Below are positions 10,193-22,550 of a stretch of DNA of 64,000 nt, in pieces; the first letter of the stretch is position 1, and every line of letters begins with the position of its first letter. This DNA comes from Thermomicrobiaceae bacterium. Lineage in GTDB: Bacteria > Chloroflexota > Chloroflexia > Thermomicrobiales > Thermomicrobiaceae. The notes under the pieces are model-generated. The model did no database searches. It worked only from the letters and a program-made list of their open reading frames with translations, and was not told the origin of the DNA. The position numbers and the translations under genes are program-made. Where the stretch lies: the NCBI GenBank assembly GCA_014874455.1, contig JADBJL010000102.1, forward strand, positions 1-64,000. Reading direction: 5' to 3'.

Positions 10193-11725
10193 ATGGAAAC
10201 CCTCGTTCTTCTTGTCTCGACTGCGGTCGTCGCCGCGGTCGGGGCAGGTGCGGCTACCTACCTGTACTTGCAACGCGCGGCTCGGTCACGGCTCCGCGCG
10301 ACTGCCGACGAAGTGAGACGTCTGATCGAGGACGCCGAGGCGCGCCAGCGGGAGATCCTGCTCGAGGCGAAGGACGCAGCGATCAAGCTCCGTGACGAAC
10401 TCGAGCAGGAATACCAGCAGCGCCGCCGTGAAGTCGAGCGGATCGAGCGCCGCCTCCAAAATAAGGAGGAGCAGCTCGACCGGCGGATCGAGGCGCTCGA
10501 GCGGCGCGAGCGCAAGATCCAGGCGCGCGAAAAGGAGATCGAAGATCAGCTCGAGCAGCTCAATAAGCTGGTGGAAGAGCGCCAGCTCGAGCTCCAGCGT
10601 GTCGCCGCGCTGTCGATGGAAGAAGCGCGCAACCTCGTGATCCAGCAGGCCCTGGAGGAAGCGCGCGAGGTGATCAACCGCCAGGTGCGCGAGATGGAAC
10701 TGCAGGCCCGCGAAGAGGCCCGCCAGCGCGCGCAGATGATCCTGGCGACCACGATCCAGCGCATCGCCTCTGAGTACGTTGCCGAGAACACCGTCTCGGT
10801 CGTCCCGCTGCCGAGCGACGATATGAAGGGTCGGATCATCGGTCGAGAGGGCCGGAACATCCGTGCCCTGGAGCAGGCGACCGGGGTCGACCTCATCGTC
10901 GACGATACACCGGAAGCGGTCACTGTCTCCTCGTTCGATCCGGTACGCCGGGAGATCGCCCGCCGAGCCCTGCTCCGGCTGATCCAGGACGGACGAATCC
11001 ATCCGGCCCGGATCGAGGAGGTGGTTGAGAAGACGCGCCAAGAAGTCGAGCAGATCATCATCGAAGAGGGGGAGCGTGCGGCGCTGGAGGCGAACGTCCA
11101 GGGGCTGCACCCCGACCTGATCAAGCTGCTGGGGCGTCTGCGCTTCCGCACCAGTTACGGGCAAAACGTCCTTCAGCACTCGATCGAGGTCTCCTTGATC
11201 GCCGGTGCGCTGGCCGCTGAGCTCGGTGCCGATGTCAACGTCGCGAAGACAGCCGGTCTGCTGCACGACATCGGTAAGGCCGTCGACCACGAGGTCGAGG
11301 GCCCGCATGCGCTGATCGGCGCTGACATCGCTCGTCGGCTCGGGCGCTCGGCCAAGATCGTGCATGCCATCGCCGCACACCACGGCGAGGAGGAACCCAG
11401 AACCGTCGAGGCGTTCATCGTGGCGGCAGCCGATGCGATCAGTGGCGCCCGGCCTGGGGCGCGCCGCGAGATGCTGGAGGCATACATTAAGCGCCTCGAA
11501 GCGCTGGAAGGCGTGGCCACCTCGTTCAAGGGAGTGCAAAAGGCGTACGCCATCCAGGCTGGTCGCGAGGTGCGCATCCTGGTCAAGCCTGAGGCGATCG
11601 ACGATCTGGGCGCCATCCGGCTGGCGCGCGATGTGGTCAAGAAGATTCAGGAGAGTCTCGACTATCCTGGTCAGATCAAGGTCACCGTTATCCGAGAGAC
11701 GCGAGCCGTCGAGTACGCGCGCTGA
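10193..11725 (+). CDS. rny: Ribonuclease Y
   Basis: N-terminal TM, long coiled coil, KH-type [17 protein letters not shown] motif [12 protein letters not shown]. Confidence 0.97.
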   Translation: METLVLLVSTAVVAAVGAGAATYLYLQRAARSRLRATADEVRRLIEDAEARQREILLEAKDAAIKLRDELEQEYQQRRREVERIERRLQNKEEQLDRRIEALERRERKIQAREKEIEDQLEQLNKLVEERQLELQRVAALSMEEARNLVIQQALEEAREVINRQVREMELQAREEARQRAQMILATTIQRIASEYVAENTVSVVPLPSDDMKGRIIGREGRNIRALEQATGVDLIVDDTPEAVTVSSFDPVRREIARRALLRLIQDGRIHPARIEEVVEKTRQEVEQIIIEEGERAALEANVQGLHPDLIKLLGRLRFRTSYGQNVLQHSIEVSLIAGALAAELGADVNVAKTAGLLHDIGKAVDHEVEGPHALIGADIARRLGRSAKIVHAIAAHHGEEEPRTVEAFIVAAADAISGARPGARREMLEAYIKRLEALEGVATSFKGVQKAYAIQAGREVRILVKPEAIDDLGAIRLARDVVKKIQESLDYPGQIKVTVIRETRAVEYAR

Positions 11726-11740
11726 GTACCAGACCGGTAA

Positions 11741-11770
11741 CGAGGGGCCGGGCACATGCCCGGCCCCTCG
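11741..11770 (+). terminator. Rho-independent-like terminator of rny
   Basis: cgaggggccgggcacatgcccggcccctcg followed by ttcgttt. Confidence 0.75.
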
Positions 11771-12090
11771 TTCGTTTGGCGCAGGACGCGAGCACTCACG
11801 GTCAGTCTCGAGAGCACGCCGCCGAGCGGTTTTCCTTTCTGCCTGTTGACGCGCTCGTACGTTCTGTGGTACCAGTTCACGCCAGGCGGCGCCAGGCACG
11901 AGCCGTGCCTGGCGATCCCGTGAGCGGCCTGCGGGTCGCGTGCGGGTGCACACGTGCCGCCGCAGGCAGAATCGGTCGATCGTACTGGAGAGGAGTTGGC
12001 CCCGGGAGACTGAGTGAGTCGCACTGCTCGCGCTGAGAGACAGGCTTGTGCGTTTTGCGTGGCAGGATCGATCGTACGTGGAGGGGTAGG

Positions 12091-12486
12091 ATGGATCGCT
12101 TCTTCAGCAAGCTCGACCTGCGGGACATCAAGATCGATCCGGAGGCAAGCTTCCCGCCGGACGAGGACAACTATGCCCCGACGACTCAAGCGCCGGCTCA
12201 AGGACGCCAAACACCCCCTCGCCGCAGTGAAGTGCTGAAGGTCTCCGCTCGCTCACGCCCGAGCGCCGTCGCTGGCGCCATCGCGGGCGTGGTTCGCGAG
12301 TGCGGCCGAGCTGAGGTTCAGGCTATTGGCGCTGGCGCTGCGAACCAAGCAGTCAAGGCGGTCGCGATCGCACGCGACTACTTGGCCGAGACCGGGATCG
12401 ACGCGGTCTGCCTGCCCTCCTTCATCAACGTCACCATCGGTGATGAGGATCGTACGGCGCTGCGGCTGATCGTCGAGCCGCGCTGA
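12091..12486 (+). CDS. spoVS: Stage V sporulation protein S-like
   Basis: EVLKVSARSRPSAVAGAIAGVVRECGRAEVQAIGAGAANQAVKAVAIARDYLAETGID. Confidence 0.92.
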   Translation: MDRFFSKLDLRDIKIDPEASFPPDEDNYAPTTQAPAQGRQTPPRRSEVLKVSARSRPSAVAGAIAGVVRECGRAEVQAIGAGAANQAVKAVAIARDYLAETGIDAVCLPSFINVTIGDEDRTALRLIVEPR

Positions 12487-12496
12487 GCCTATCTGC

Positions 12497-12528
12497 AGCC
12501 GGTACCCCGCCTGCTCGGGGTACCGGCT
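12497..12528 (+). terminator. Rho-independent terminator
   Basis: agccggtaccccgcctgctcggggtaccggct followed by cattctttta. Confidence 0.75.
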
Positions 12529-12551
12529 CATTCTTTTATATACCGCTCGCG

Positions 12552-13409
12552 ATGCGCGCTGCTGCCAGAGGTCGACGCTCCGGCGTCGACCTGCACACCC
12601 ACACAACAGCGTCGGATGGCCAGTTACGCCCCGCTGAGCTGGTGGCCCTGGCTGCACAGCGGGGCGTCGCCGTGCTGGGGGTGACCGACCACGACACCAC
12701 TGCAGGCCTCGAGGAGGCACTCGAGGCCGGCCAGCGGATGGAAGTCGAGGTCGTCCCCGGGATCGAGCTGAGCACGGCGGTGGACGCGGGCGAAGTCCAT
12801 ATCCTCGGGTACTTCATCGACTACCACTCCCAGCCCCTCCAGGAAGCACTGCTCGCCTTTCAGGCTCGTCGGCTCGAACGCGCGCGGGCCATGGTCTCGC
12901 GGTTACGAGCGCTCGGCATCGGGATCACGTTCGACGACGTGCTGGGGCTGGCCGGTGGGGGAACCATCAGCCGGGCTCACCTTGCTCGATTGCTCACTGA
13001 GCGCGGCTATACCTCCTCGGTCGAGGATGCCTTCGCTCGCTACCTCGCGCGCGGCAGGCCAGCGTACATTCCCTACGACCGACCGACGCCGGTCGAAGCC
13101 GTCCAGGTGGTCAGGGGCGCTGGGGGAGCCGCGGTACTAGCTCATCCCTACTCAGTGAGCGGCCTGGAGGGCTTGCTCCCCCGCCTCATCGCGGCCGGGC
13201 TCGTCGGGCTCGAAGTCTGGTACGGAGAGTACACGGTAGAGCAGCGGCAGGCGCTGGCCGAGCTGGCCGACGCGCAGCGGCTGATCCCCACCGGCGGGAG
13301 CGACTATCACGGGGAGGGGTTCCGCGAGGGGCGCGAGCTGGGAAGCGTCGACGTGCCGATGGAGACCGTAGCGCGGCTCCGTCGTGCCGCAGGCCGGGCC
13401 GGTCGTTGA
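12552..13409 (+). CDS. PHP-domain metal-dependent phosphoesterase
   Basis: VDLHTHTTASDGQLRPAELV, VTDHDTT, GGSDYHGE. Confidence 0.92.
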   Translation: MRAAARGRRSGVDLHTHTTASDGQLRPAELVALAAQRGVAVLGVTDHDTTAGLEEALEAGQRMEVEVVPGIELSTAVDAGEVHILGYFIDYHSQPLQEALLAFQARRLERARAMVSRLRALGIGITFDDVLGLAGGGTISRAHLARLLTERGYTSSVEDAFARYLARGRPAYIPYDRPTPVEAVQVVRGAGGAAVLAHPYSVSGLEGLLPRLIAAGLVGLEVWYGEYTVEQRQALAELADAQRLIPTGGSDYHGEGFREGRELGSVDVPMETVARLRRAAGRAGR

Positions 13410-14623
13410 ACAGCGCCCCTCGGCCGTGCTACACTGCCCGATGCCGTCACGCGCCGTACTTCCTGAAGAGGTTCCCGGTGACGCGCTCACGCGAGATCCC
13501 GGTCGAACGGCACGCGATCGATCGACGAGGCAAGCACCAACGACAGGCCCCGGCACTCGACCGCCGGGCACGGGCGGAGCGGGCGAACTCACCCGCCGGT
13601 CGCCTGCTGCGCTATGGCGGCCTCCTGCTCGGCGTGCTGCTCGGCTGGCAGATCGGCCTCTACTTCGCGACAACGAGCCAAGCGGGCCAGGTCTATCCGG
13701 TCTTCGTCGCGGCTTTGATGGGCGCGCTCGGTTTCCTCGTCACCCCCTACGCCGTCTTCGGGCTCATCGACACGCTGCACGTCCAGATCCGTCGGCTCAC
13801 CGTGGAAGACCTGGCGGCACTGACGCTCGGCCTGCTCATCGGCGGCCTTCTCTCCGCTCTGCTCGCCTGGCCGCTCTCCTTTCTGCCGTGGCCGGCCGGG
13901 CAGATCATCCCCGCGGTGACGGCGATACTCCTGACGATGGGCTCAGCGATCGCGATGCTGGCCAAGCGAGACGAACTCTTCGCAGCGCTACGGCGCGGGC
14001 AGAGCGCCGCAGCCACCGCACCGACGGTGCTGGATACCAGCGCAATCATCGATGGCCGCGTCCGGGAGATCACCCGCTCAGGCTTCCTCGAAGGGCAGCT
14101 CGTCGTGCCGCAGCCGGTGCTGCACGAGCTCCAGCACCTCGCTGAGGCGTCCGACCCGGCCAAGCAGGCGCGCGGCCGCCGCGGGCTCGAGCTCTTGCGC
14201 CAGCTTCGCCAGGATCCTCGCGTCGATCTGGTCGTCAGCGACATCGACTCGCCGGGGACAGACGATGTGGATCAAAAGCTGCTGCGGATCGCTCAGGAGC
14301 TGGGTGCCCGGCTGTTCACCTGCGACCAGAACCTGGCGCAGATCGCGACGCTCTCCGGCATCCCCGTCCTGAACCCGAACACGCTGGAGCGCGCGCTGCG
14401 CCCTCCGGTGCATCCTGGCGACGAGTTCCAGATCAAAGTCGTCGGCGAGGGACGCGAGCCGGGGCAGGGTGTCGGGTACCTGGAGGACGGCACGATGGTC
14501 GTCATCGAGGCCGGCCAGCCCTACCTTGGACAGGAGATCAACGTCACGGTCACGCGAACCCTGCAGACCGGCACCGGGCGGATGGTCTTCGCCCAGGCCA
14601 GGCGATCTGGACAAGCGGCATGA
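13406..14623 (+). CDS. PIN/TRAM-domain membrane protein (YacL-like)
   Basis: TM segments, VLDTSAIIDGRVREI PIN motif, C-terminal TRAM-like GQGVGYLEDGTMVVIE. Confidence 0.9.
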   Translation: MNSAPRPCYTARCRHAPYFLKRFPVTRSREIPVERHAIDRRGKHQRQAPALDRRARAERANSPAGRLLRYGGLLLGVLLGWQIGLYFATTSQAGQVYPVFVAALMGALGFLVTPYAVFGLIDTLHVQIRRLTVEDLAALTLGLLIGGLLSALLAWPLSFLPWPAGQIIPAVTAILLTMGSAIAMLAKRDELFAALRRGQSAAATAPTVLDTSAIIDGRVREITRSGFLEGQLVVPQPVLHELQHLAEASDPAKQARGRRGLELLRQLRQDPRVDLVVSDIDSPGTDDVDQKLLRIAQELGARLFTCDQNLAQIATLSGIPVLNPNTLERALRPPVHPGDEFQIKVVGEGREPGQGVGYLEDGTMVVIEAGQPYLGQEINVTVTRTLQTGTGRMVFAQARRSGQAA

Positions 14624-15318
14624 GGTGCGGTGCGGTCATCCCTGCGGCCGGCCGTAGCCAGCGCATGGACGGCCGCGACAAGACGCTGGTTCACCTCGAG
14701 GGGCGGCCGGCGCTCGCCTGGGTGTTAGACGCCTTCGCGGCCGTCCCCGAGATCGTCGAGCTCGTCGTGGTCGTCAGCCCGGCGAACCGCGACGCCGTCG
14801 GTGACCTGATCGAGGCTACCGCGCTGGCGGCTCGAACCCGGGTCTGCCTCGGTGGTGCCACTAGGCAGGAGTCGGTGCGCGCCGGGGTGGCGCGGCTGAG
14901 CCCCGAGGTCGACCTCGTGGTGATCCACGACGCCGCGCGCCCGCTGGTCACTCCGCAGCTCCTGCGTCGCAGCATCGAGGCTGGAGCCGAGTGGGGTGCC
15001 GCGGTCGCGGCGGTTCCGGTGTCCGACACCGTCAAGCAGGTGGACGCGAGCGGGCGCGTGGTCGTGACCCTCGAGCGGAGCAACCTCGTGATGGCTCAGA
15101 CTCCACAGGTCTTCCGGCGCGACTGGCTCGAGGCCGCCTACCGGCGCTGGCCGCCAGGTGCCCCGCCAGCGACCGACGACGCGACGCTGCTCGAGCATGC
15201 CGGCTTCCCTGTCCGCATCGTTCCTGGCAGCCCTGAGAACCTCAAATTGACCACTGAGACCGATCTCGCTGTCGCGGCCACCTTGCTGGCCCAGCGGCGG
15301 CAAGGAGCGCGGGCATGA
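14620..15318 (+). CDS. ispD: 2-C-methyl-D-erythritol 4-phosphate cytidylyltransferase
   Basis: AVIPAAGRSQRMDGRDKTL, VVIHDAARPLVTP; directly upstream of ispF. Confidence 0.93.
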   Translation: MRCGAVIPAAGRSQRMDGRDKTLVHLEGRPALAWVLDAFAAVPEIVELVVVVSPANRDAVGDLIEATALAARTRVCLGGATRQESVRAGVARLSPEVDLVVIHDAARPLVTPQLLRRSIEAGAEWGAAVAAVPVSDTVKQVDASGRVVVTLERSNLVMAQTPQVFRRDWLEAAYRRWPPGAPPATDDATLLEHAGFPVRIVPGSPENLKLTTETDLAVAATLLAQRRQGARA

Positions 15319-15800
15319 TCCGCGTCGGAATCGGCTACGACGTTCACCGCCTCGTCCGCGGCCGCCGGCTCGTGCTGGGCGGCGTGGGAATTCCCGGCGA
15401 GCTCGGGCTGGAAGGGCACTCCGACGCCGATGTGCTCCTGCACGCCATCGGCGACGCGCTGTTGGGCGCCGCTGGCCTCGGTGACCTGGGCCAGCACTTC
15501 CCACCCAGCGACGAGCGCTGGCGTGATGCCCCCAGCACCCTCTTATTGCAGGAGATCGTCCAGCTCCTGGCTGCCAGGGGCTGGCGCGTGGTCAACGTCG
15601 ACGCCACGCTGGTCGCCGAGTGGCCGCGGCTGGAGCGGTTCCGCGAGGCGATGCGGTCACGGACGGCGAGCGCGCTCGGCCTCCCGGTCGAGCGCGTGAG
15701 CCTGAAGGCGACGACCAACGAGCGGCTGGGCTTCGTCGGGCGTGGCGAGGGGATCGCTGCTCTGGCCGTTGCCCTCGTCACCGATGAGCACGCCGGATGA
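15315..15800 (+). CDS. ispF: 2-C-methyl-D-erythritol 2,4-cyclodiphosphate synthase
   Basis: IGYDVHRLVRGRRLVLGGV, LEGHSDADVLLHAIGDALLGA, KATTNERLGFVGRGEGIA. Confidence 0.96.
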   Translation: MIRVGIGYDVHRLVRGRRLVLGGVGIPGELGLEGHSDADVLLHAIGDALLGAAGLGDLGQHFPPSDERWRDAPSTLLLQEIVQLLAARGWRVVNVDATLVAEWPRLERFREAMRSRTASALGLPVERVSLKATTNERLGFVGRGEGIAALAVALVTDEHAG

Positions 15801-15857
15801 GCAGGTGAGAGCCCGGCCGATGCCGGGCCGCGGTGCCACGGTGGGAGAGGATGGCAC

Positions 15858-16319
15858 GTGCGGGCGCTCGTGCAGCGTGTGAGCGAAGCGTCGGTGACAG
15901 TGGACGGCCGGGTGGTCGGCAAGATCGGCCCGGGGCTCCTGGTACTCGTCGGCGTGCGGCACGGTGACGATGCCGAGACGGCGGCGTTGCTGGCGCGGAA
16001 AGTGGCGCACCTCCGCATCTTCGAGGACGAGGCTGGCAAGATGAACCTCTCGGCGGTGGAGCTTGGGCTGGCGGCGCTCGTGGTCTCGCAGTTCACACTC
16101 TATGCCGACGTCCGCAAGGGCCGGCGGCCCAGCTTCATCGATGCTGCCCCGCCCGAGGTCGCGAGCCCGCTCGTCGACCGGTTCGCCGAGGAGCTGCGCA
16201 GTGCCGGGCTGCACGTCGAGACCGGCTGCTTCGGCGCTCATATGCAGGTAGCGCTGGTGAACGACGGCCCGGTCACGATCTGGATCGACACCGACGACCT
16301 GCGGGGATCGCCTCGGTAG
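15858..16319 (+). CDS. dtd: D-aminoacyl-tRNA deacylase
   Basis: [69 protein letters not shown]. Confidence 0.96.
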   Translation: MRALVQRVSEASVTVDGRVVGKIGPGLLVLVGVRHGDDAETAALLARKVAHLRIFEDEAGKMNLSAVELGLAALVVSQFTLYADVRKGRRPSFIDAAPPEVASPLVDRFAEELRSAGLHVETGCFGAHMQVALVNDGPVTIWIDTDDLRGSPR

Positions 16320-16787
16320 GCCGAGCGCAAGGACGAACCACGTACTTGTTTGGATTCCTGCGGCCGAGTCTCAGACTCAAAGCCCCGGGTTCTGGAGAAG
16401 CCCCGCTCACAGGGCACGGCGGTTTGAGCCGCATGTGCGGGCTTCCTGTCACATCGACGATGCCGTGGCGGTTCCTCGAAGTCGGATCGCGGGTCAGCGG
16501 GTAAGCGCTCCTCGTGGCGAGAGCCTCCAGCCCGAATGAGCGACTTTTCTGCTCAGGCCCGTGCTCGGGCGTCAGGCGAGTGCAGTCACGACCGCGTTGG
16601 CATCGTTTGCACTCTGGAGAAGGCTGGCGGTGCCTGCGGTCGATAGGGAGGGGCATCACGCGTCTAGGACTTCCGGGCCGGTGCGCGTGTCTCACTCCGG
16701 TGCTAAACTGTCGTTCGAGGTAGACCATACGACCTGCCATGGCGCCGGCTCACCCAGCAGCGAGCTGGCCGGATCGGGAGGAGTCTC

Positions 16788-17588
16788 GTGTACTGTCCGC
16801 AGTGCGGTTCCCGCAAGGAGCCCGACGAACTCGCCTGTAGTATCTGCGGCTATGCCGCGCCGAGCCGGCCGGGAGACCAGCGATGCCCAGCCTGCGGGGA
16901 GCCGGTCGGCAGCGAAGACCGATACTGTCACGCCTGTGGCGCGCGGCTTCCGGAGCACCCGGCTGAGACGACGGGGGTTGCGCCCTTCACGATCGAGGGA
17001 GACCTCGAGATCGATCCGCGAGCGTTGCCGGACTGGCTGCGCGAGTTTGCGCAGGAGCAGGAGACGGTATCGCCAGCAGGGGCTCCCCAGGCGTCTGCTC
17101 CCGCCTGGCTCGCGGCGACGCGCGGCGAGCTATCCAGAGGTAAGGACGAGGAGCCAGCGTCCTCATCCGCTGAGCGAAGCGCGCAGGCAGAAGACTCGGA
17201 TCTGCTCCAGCTCATCGACGAGCGCGATCTGCCGGAGTGGTTACGAGAGCTGGACGTCGAGATTCCGGCCGCGACCGAAGCGCGCGCGACGCCCGCAGAG
17301 GAGGGCCGGGCGAGCTTGCCGCCACCGGCCGTCGCCCGAGCGTGGTTCGCGCCGGAGACCATCCAGACGGAGCATGAAACGGCGTCGGCGTTCGAGCATC
17401 TGGCTCCGGCGCTCGCTCACGTTGCGCCCAAGCCGGCAGCAGCCGTTCCGGAGCAGCCCTCCCGACCTGGATCGACCGAAGAGGCTGCGCAGGCTGCGCC
17501 GTCCAACTGGCTGCGCCGTGTCCTGCTCCTGCTGGTGCTCGTCGTGATCGCGCTGCTGGTCGTCTACGTGCTGGTCTTGAGCCGATAA
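16788..17588 (+). CDS. Double zinc-ribbon protein with C-terminal TM
   Basis: MYCPQCGSRKEPDELACSICGYAA...CPACGEPVGSEDRYCHACGARL; C-terminal hydrophobic helix. Confidence 0.8.
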   Translation: MYCPQCGSRKEPDELACSICGYAAPSRPGDQRCPACGEPVGSEDRYCHACGARLPEHPAETTGVAPFTIEGDLEIDPRALPDWLREFAQEQETVSPAGAPQASAPAWLAATRGELSRGKDEEPASSSAERSAQAEDSDLLQLIDERDLPEWLRELDVEIPAATEARATPAEEGRASLPPPAVARAWFAPETIQTEHETASAFEHLAPALAHVAPKPAAAVPEQPSRPGSTEEAAQAAPSNWLRRVLLLLVLVVIALLVVYVLVLSR

Positions 17589-17601
17589 GGGGGCAACGAG
17601 C

Positions 17602-19350
17602 GTGGTACGTGACGTCACCGGAGAAGGCGTTCGAGTGGCGGCGAGGCAGCGGCCACATGGCGTCCACGCCGCTGTCGTCGTGCACGCAGGCCGGACACGA
17701 TGCCGCGCGACGCTCTTCGACCGAGTCGAACAGGCTCCGCGCCTCGTCGCTTCCACGCTTGCCATACCGGAGCCGTCGAGCGGTAGCTTCGAGCTGGAAG
17801 GGATCGCGGCGGCGCTCGAGGAACTGGCTGAGGCGACCGGCCGGACGTTCGAGGACGGGGGCAAGCTGCTGAGCCCTCGCCAGCCCCTGGGAGATGGTGC
17901 AGATCTCTATCTCCTCACCGGGCTTCCACGGCCGCCTCTCCGCGTGGCGCTGATCTCCATCGGATCCGATCGAAGCCTCTCCCACGTGCTCACTGCGGCG
18001 CTCCGGAGCACGCCGGCCCGGCTGACCCAGCTCGGGGTCACAGCGCAGGCCGGTGGCTCTCTGTCGGCCGCCGCCGTCGAGCAGTGGCTGCGCGAGGTCT
18101 CCCCGCGCGTGCTCGTGCTGGCGCATGAAGGCGGTACCGCCGATGAGTGGGCGACCGTCCTCGACGGTGTCAGGGGCGTGGCTGAGGATGCCGATGGCCC
18201 CGAACTCGGCTTGATTGTCGGCCCGGAGACGCACCAGGAGCAGGCTGCCGAGGCCATCGGCGAGCAGATAGAACTCGTCGGTGTCGACCCTCTGGCGCAC
18301 GAGGTCGCCTCTGTCACCCTCGCGCTCACCACTGAACTCCGCGATCGGTACCGGGACACCGTACGCCAATCGCTGCTTGCGCGCCAGCTCGGCTCCCTTC
18401 ACTTCGTCGACCTGGTGGAAGCGATCGGGTCGAGCGTCGCGTTTACCCACCGGCGCACGGGGCAGAGCACGCTGTTCGTCCACATCGACGAAGGGACGCT
18501 CCTCGTCTGGGCACGTGGCGAACAGGCAGTGACGTCCTTCTCTGCGGAGCGTGACCTCGGCCCAGGCGCAGCCGAACTCACTCGTCTTGCCCCTGAACGC
18601 ATCGCCCGGTGGCTTCCCAAGCAGTGCCCTCTGGAATCGCTTACCGAGTGGCTCTTGAACCGTTCCCTGCGGCCGCTCGCCGCTCTCGAGACGGCGGACG
18701 ACGCGCTGATCGCGAGCGCAGTGCTCCGCGAGGTGCTCCTGGACGCTGCCAAGGACATCGGGCTGCAGCCGCCGGCCGATATCCAGCTCATCATCGCGAA
18801 CTCGCGGTTCAGCGAGTTGCCCCCGGCACTGGCTGCGCTCTCGCTCCTCGACGGTCTGCAGCCGCTGCCTTCCGAGGGTCTCGTCACGCTGGCGCTGGAC
18901 GACGTCGATCTTCTGGCGGCTGCCGGCGCGCTGGCGACGGTGCATGCCGGCTACGCGAGCGCTGTCCTGGAGCAGGATGCGCTGATTCCGCTAGCGCACT
19001 GCGTCGTTGTCAGCGGTGCGGGCCCAGAGGGGGCGCTCGCCGTACGGGGCGATCTGCGAATCAACGGGGTGGGCCAGCGGTTCAGCGTGCCATACGGGAG
19101 CGTCCATCTCCTGCGCTTGCCAGAGAGCGGCTCGATCGAACTCAGCCTCGAACTCGAGCCAGGGTTCCGGGTCGGTGCCGGAGAACCGGGGGCGCGCGTG
19201 GAACTCGACCAGGAATCGGGGTTGAGCTGGGCCCGGCTTGGCCTGCTTATCGACGCTCGCGGTCGGCCACTCCCGCTCCCGGAGGCCACCGAGCTGCGGC
19301 TGGCGCGCGCGGCCTCATGGCTGGCCGACCTGGGCTGGCAGGTACGCTAG
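17602..19350 (+). CDS. Glutamate mutase L (MutL)-like ASKHA-fold protein, divergent
   Basis: Repeated MutL-like blocks (LEELAEATGRTFEDGGKLLSPRQPLGDGADLYLLTGLPRPPLRVALISIG); degenerate N-terminal nucleotide-binding motif. Confidence 0.5.
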   Translation: MVRDVTGEGVRVAARQRPHGVHAAVVVHAGRTRCRATLFDRVEQAPRLVASTLAIPEPSSGSFELEGIAAALEELAEATGRTFEDGGKLLSPRQPLGDGADLYLLTGLPRPPLRVALISIGSDRSLSHVLTAALRSTPARLTQLGVTAQAGGSLSAAAVEQWLREVSPRVLVLAHEGGTADEWATVLDGVRGVAEDADGPELGLIVGPETHQEQAAEAIGEQIELVGVDPLAHEVASVTLALTTELRDRYRDTVRQSLLARQLGSLHFVDLVEAIGSSVAFTHRRTGQSTLFVHIDEGTLLVWARGEQAVTSFSAERDLGPGAAELTRLAPERIARWLPKQCPLESLTEWLLNRSLRPLAALETADDALIASAVLREVLLDAAKDIGLQPPADIQLIIANSRFSELPPALAALSLLDGLQPLPSEGLVTLALDDVDLLAAAGALATVHAGYASAVLEQDALIPLAHCVVVSGAGPEGALAVRGDLRINGVGQRFSVPYGSVHLLRLPESGSIELSLELEPGFRVGAGEPGARVELDQESGLSWARLGLLIDARGRPLPLPEATELRLARAASWLADLGWQVR

Positions 19351-19367
19351 TGGACGGTGAAGCGGCG

Positions 19368-20522
19368 ATGGCGAAGCGAGTGGTAAGGTACGTACCCGTG
19401 CTCAGCCGGGATGTCGCGCTGGTCGTCGAGCGGCGTGCCCGCTTGCCCGGCGAGGTACGGGTATCGACCGGCAGCCAGGTCGACCCGGCAACGCCCGTGC
19501 TCTCCGCACCGTCGAGCATGCCCCGCCCGGTGGTGGTACACGTGGCCCGGGAGTTGGGGTTGTCACCAGGGACAGTCCGCCGTCACCTGACGCGGCCGCT
19601 CGGGAGCCAGGTCACGGCTGGGGAGGCGATCGCCTCTGCTCGCCGTGGTCTACGTACCGTGCAGGTAACCGCGCCGGTAACCGGGCAGCTCGCGGAGGTC
19701 GACGCGCAGGCCGGTACGGTCACGATCATGCCGGTCGTCGCCATGATCGACTCTACCGCGCTGGTACACGGGGTGGTCGTCGAGGTCGAGGATGGCCACC
19801 GTGTCGCCATCGCAGTGAGCGGGGATCGCATCGCCGGGGCGGTGCTCCTCGGGAAGGAAGTGAGCGGCCCGCTCCGTGTCCTCACTGACCGCCCGGATCG
19901 CGAGTTGCCACCGGAAGCGATCGACGAGCGGTGTCGAGGCGCCGTGGTCGTGGCCGGCCTTACCGTGAGCAGCGCGGCTCTTCGCCGGATGGCCTCGCTC
20001 GGCGTGGCGGGCGTGATCGTCGGGAGCCTCAGCGCTACGTCGATCCAGGCGCTGCTCGGGCTCAGTGCGGCTGAAGCGCAAACCGACCTGTGGGCGACGC
20101 GGCTCCTGTATGGATCCTGGTCGGGCGGTTTCACCGAGGCGCCGGTCAGTGTCCTGATGACGGAGGGGTTCGGGCGCCGGCCGATGGCGCGGCCACTGTT
20201 CGACGCCCTCGCGGAGCATGAAGGGCACGACGCAGCGTTGCTCTTCCCCACCAGCATCAGAGGGGAGACCCGGCCGGCCTGTCTGATCACGCGGGCCAGC
20301 GCGGCCGGCGGGCGGGAGCCGGTCGCTGTCTCGCTGCAGGACGGCGTGCGCGTCCGGCTCACCGACCCGGCCAGGCTCAGCCAGATCGGCGTCTGCCGGG
20401 GCGAGCCGGTGCTCGATCTGCGGCTCGATGGCCTGCCGCGCTGGGCTATCGGCGTGGAATTCGACGATGGCACGCGGCAGCTCGTCCCGCTCACGAACCT
20501 CGACGTGCTGACCGCGCCGTAG
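19368..20522 (+). CDS. Conserved protein of unknown function (possible barrel-sandwich/KOW-like N-terminus)
   Basis: Long ORF starting 17 nt after the MutL-like gene; no confident family. Confidence 0.75.
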   Translation: MAKRVVRYVPVLSRDVALVVERRARLPGEVRVSTGSQVDPATPVLSAPSSMPRPVVVHVARELGLSPGTVRRHLTRPLGSQVTAGEAIASARRGLRTVQVTAPVTGQLAEVDAQAGTVTIMPVVAMIDSTALVHGVVVEVEDGHRVAIAVSGDRIAGAVLLGKEVSGPLRVLTDRPDRELPPEAIDERCRGAVVVAGLTVSSAALRRMASLGVAGVIVGSLSATSIQALLGLSAAEAQTDLWATRLLYGSWSGGFTEAPVSVLMTEGFGRRPMARPLFDALAEHEGHDAALLFPTSIRGETRPACLITRASAAGGREPVAVSLQDGVRVRLTDPARLSQIGVCRGEPVLDLRLDGLPRWAIGVEFDDGTRQLVPLTNLDVLTAP

Positions 20523-20542
20523 CCAAACAGGGGCGAGAACGG

Positions 20543-20571
20543 CGCTGGGGCGCCTCGGAGGCGCCCCAGCG
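20543..20571. terminator. Strong hairpin between convergent genes
   Basis: cgctggggcgcctcggaggcgccccagcg. Confidence 0.6.
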
Positions 20572-20600
20572 TTCGGCCTGCCAGGCCAGGTGAGCCCACG

Positions 20601-22508
<1,908 letters not shown>

Positions 22509-22550
22509 AGCTCTCCCTCACGACACTACGATGTGTGTTCTACCTGTCGA

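Noticed and set aside
10286-11953. 555-aa minus-strand ORF antisense to rny
   Set aside because: Shadow ORF of the RNase Y gene in GC-rich sequence.
18609-19367. N-terminal extension of the 637-aa ORF inside the MutL-like gene
   Set aside because: Arg/Gly/Pro-rich out-of-frame translation; ATG at 19368 is the likely start.
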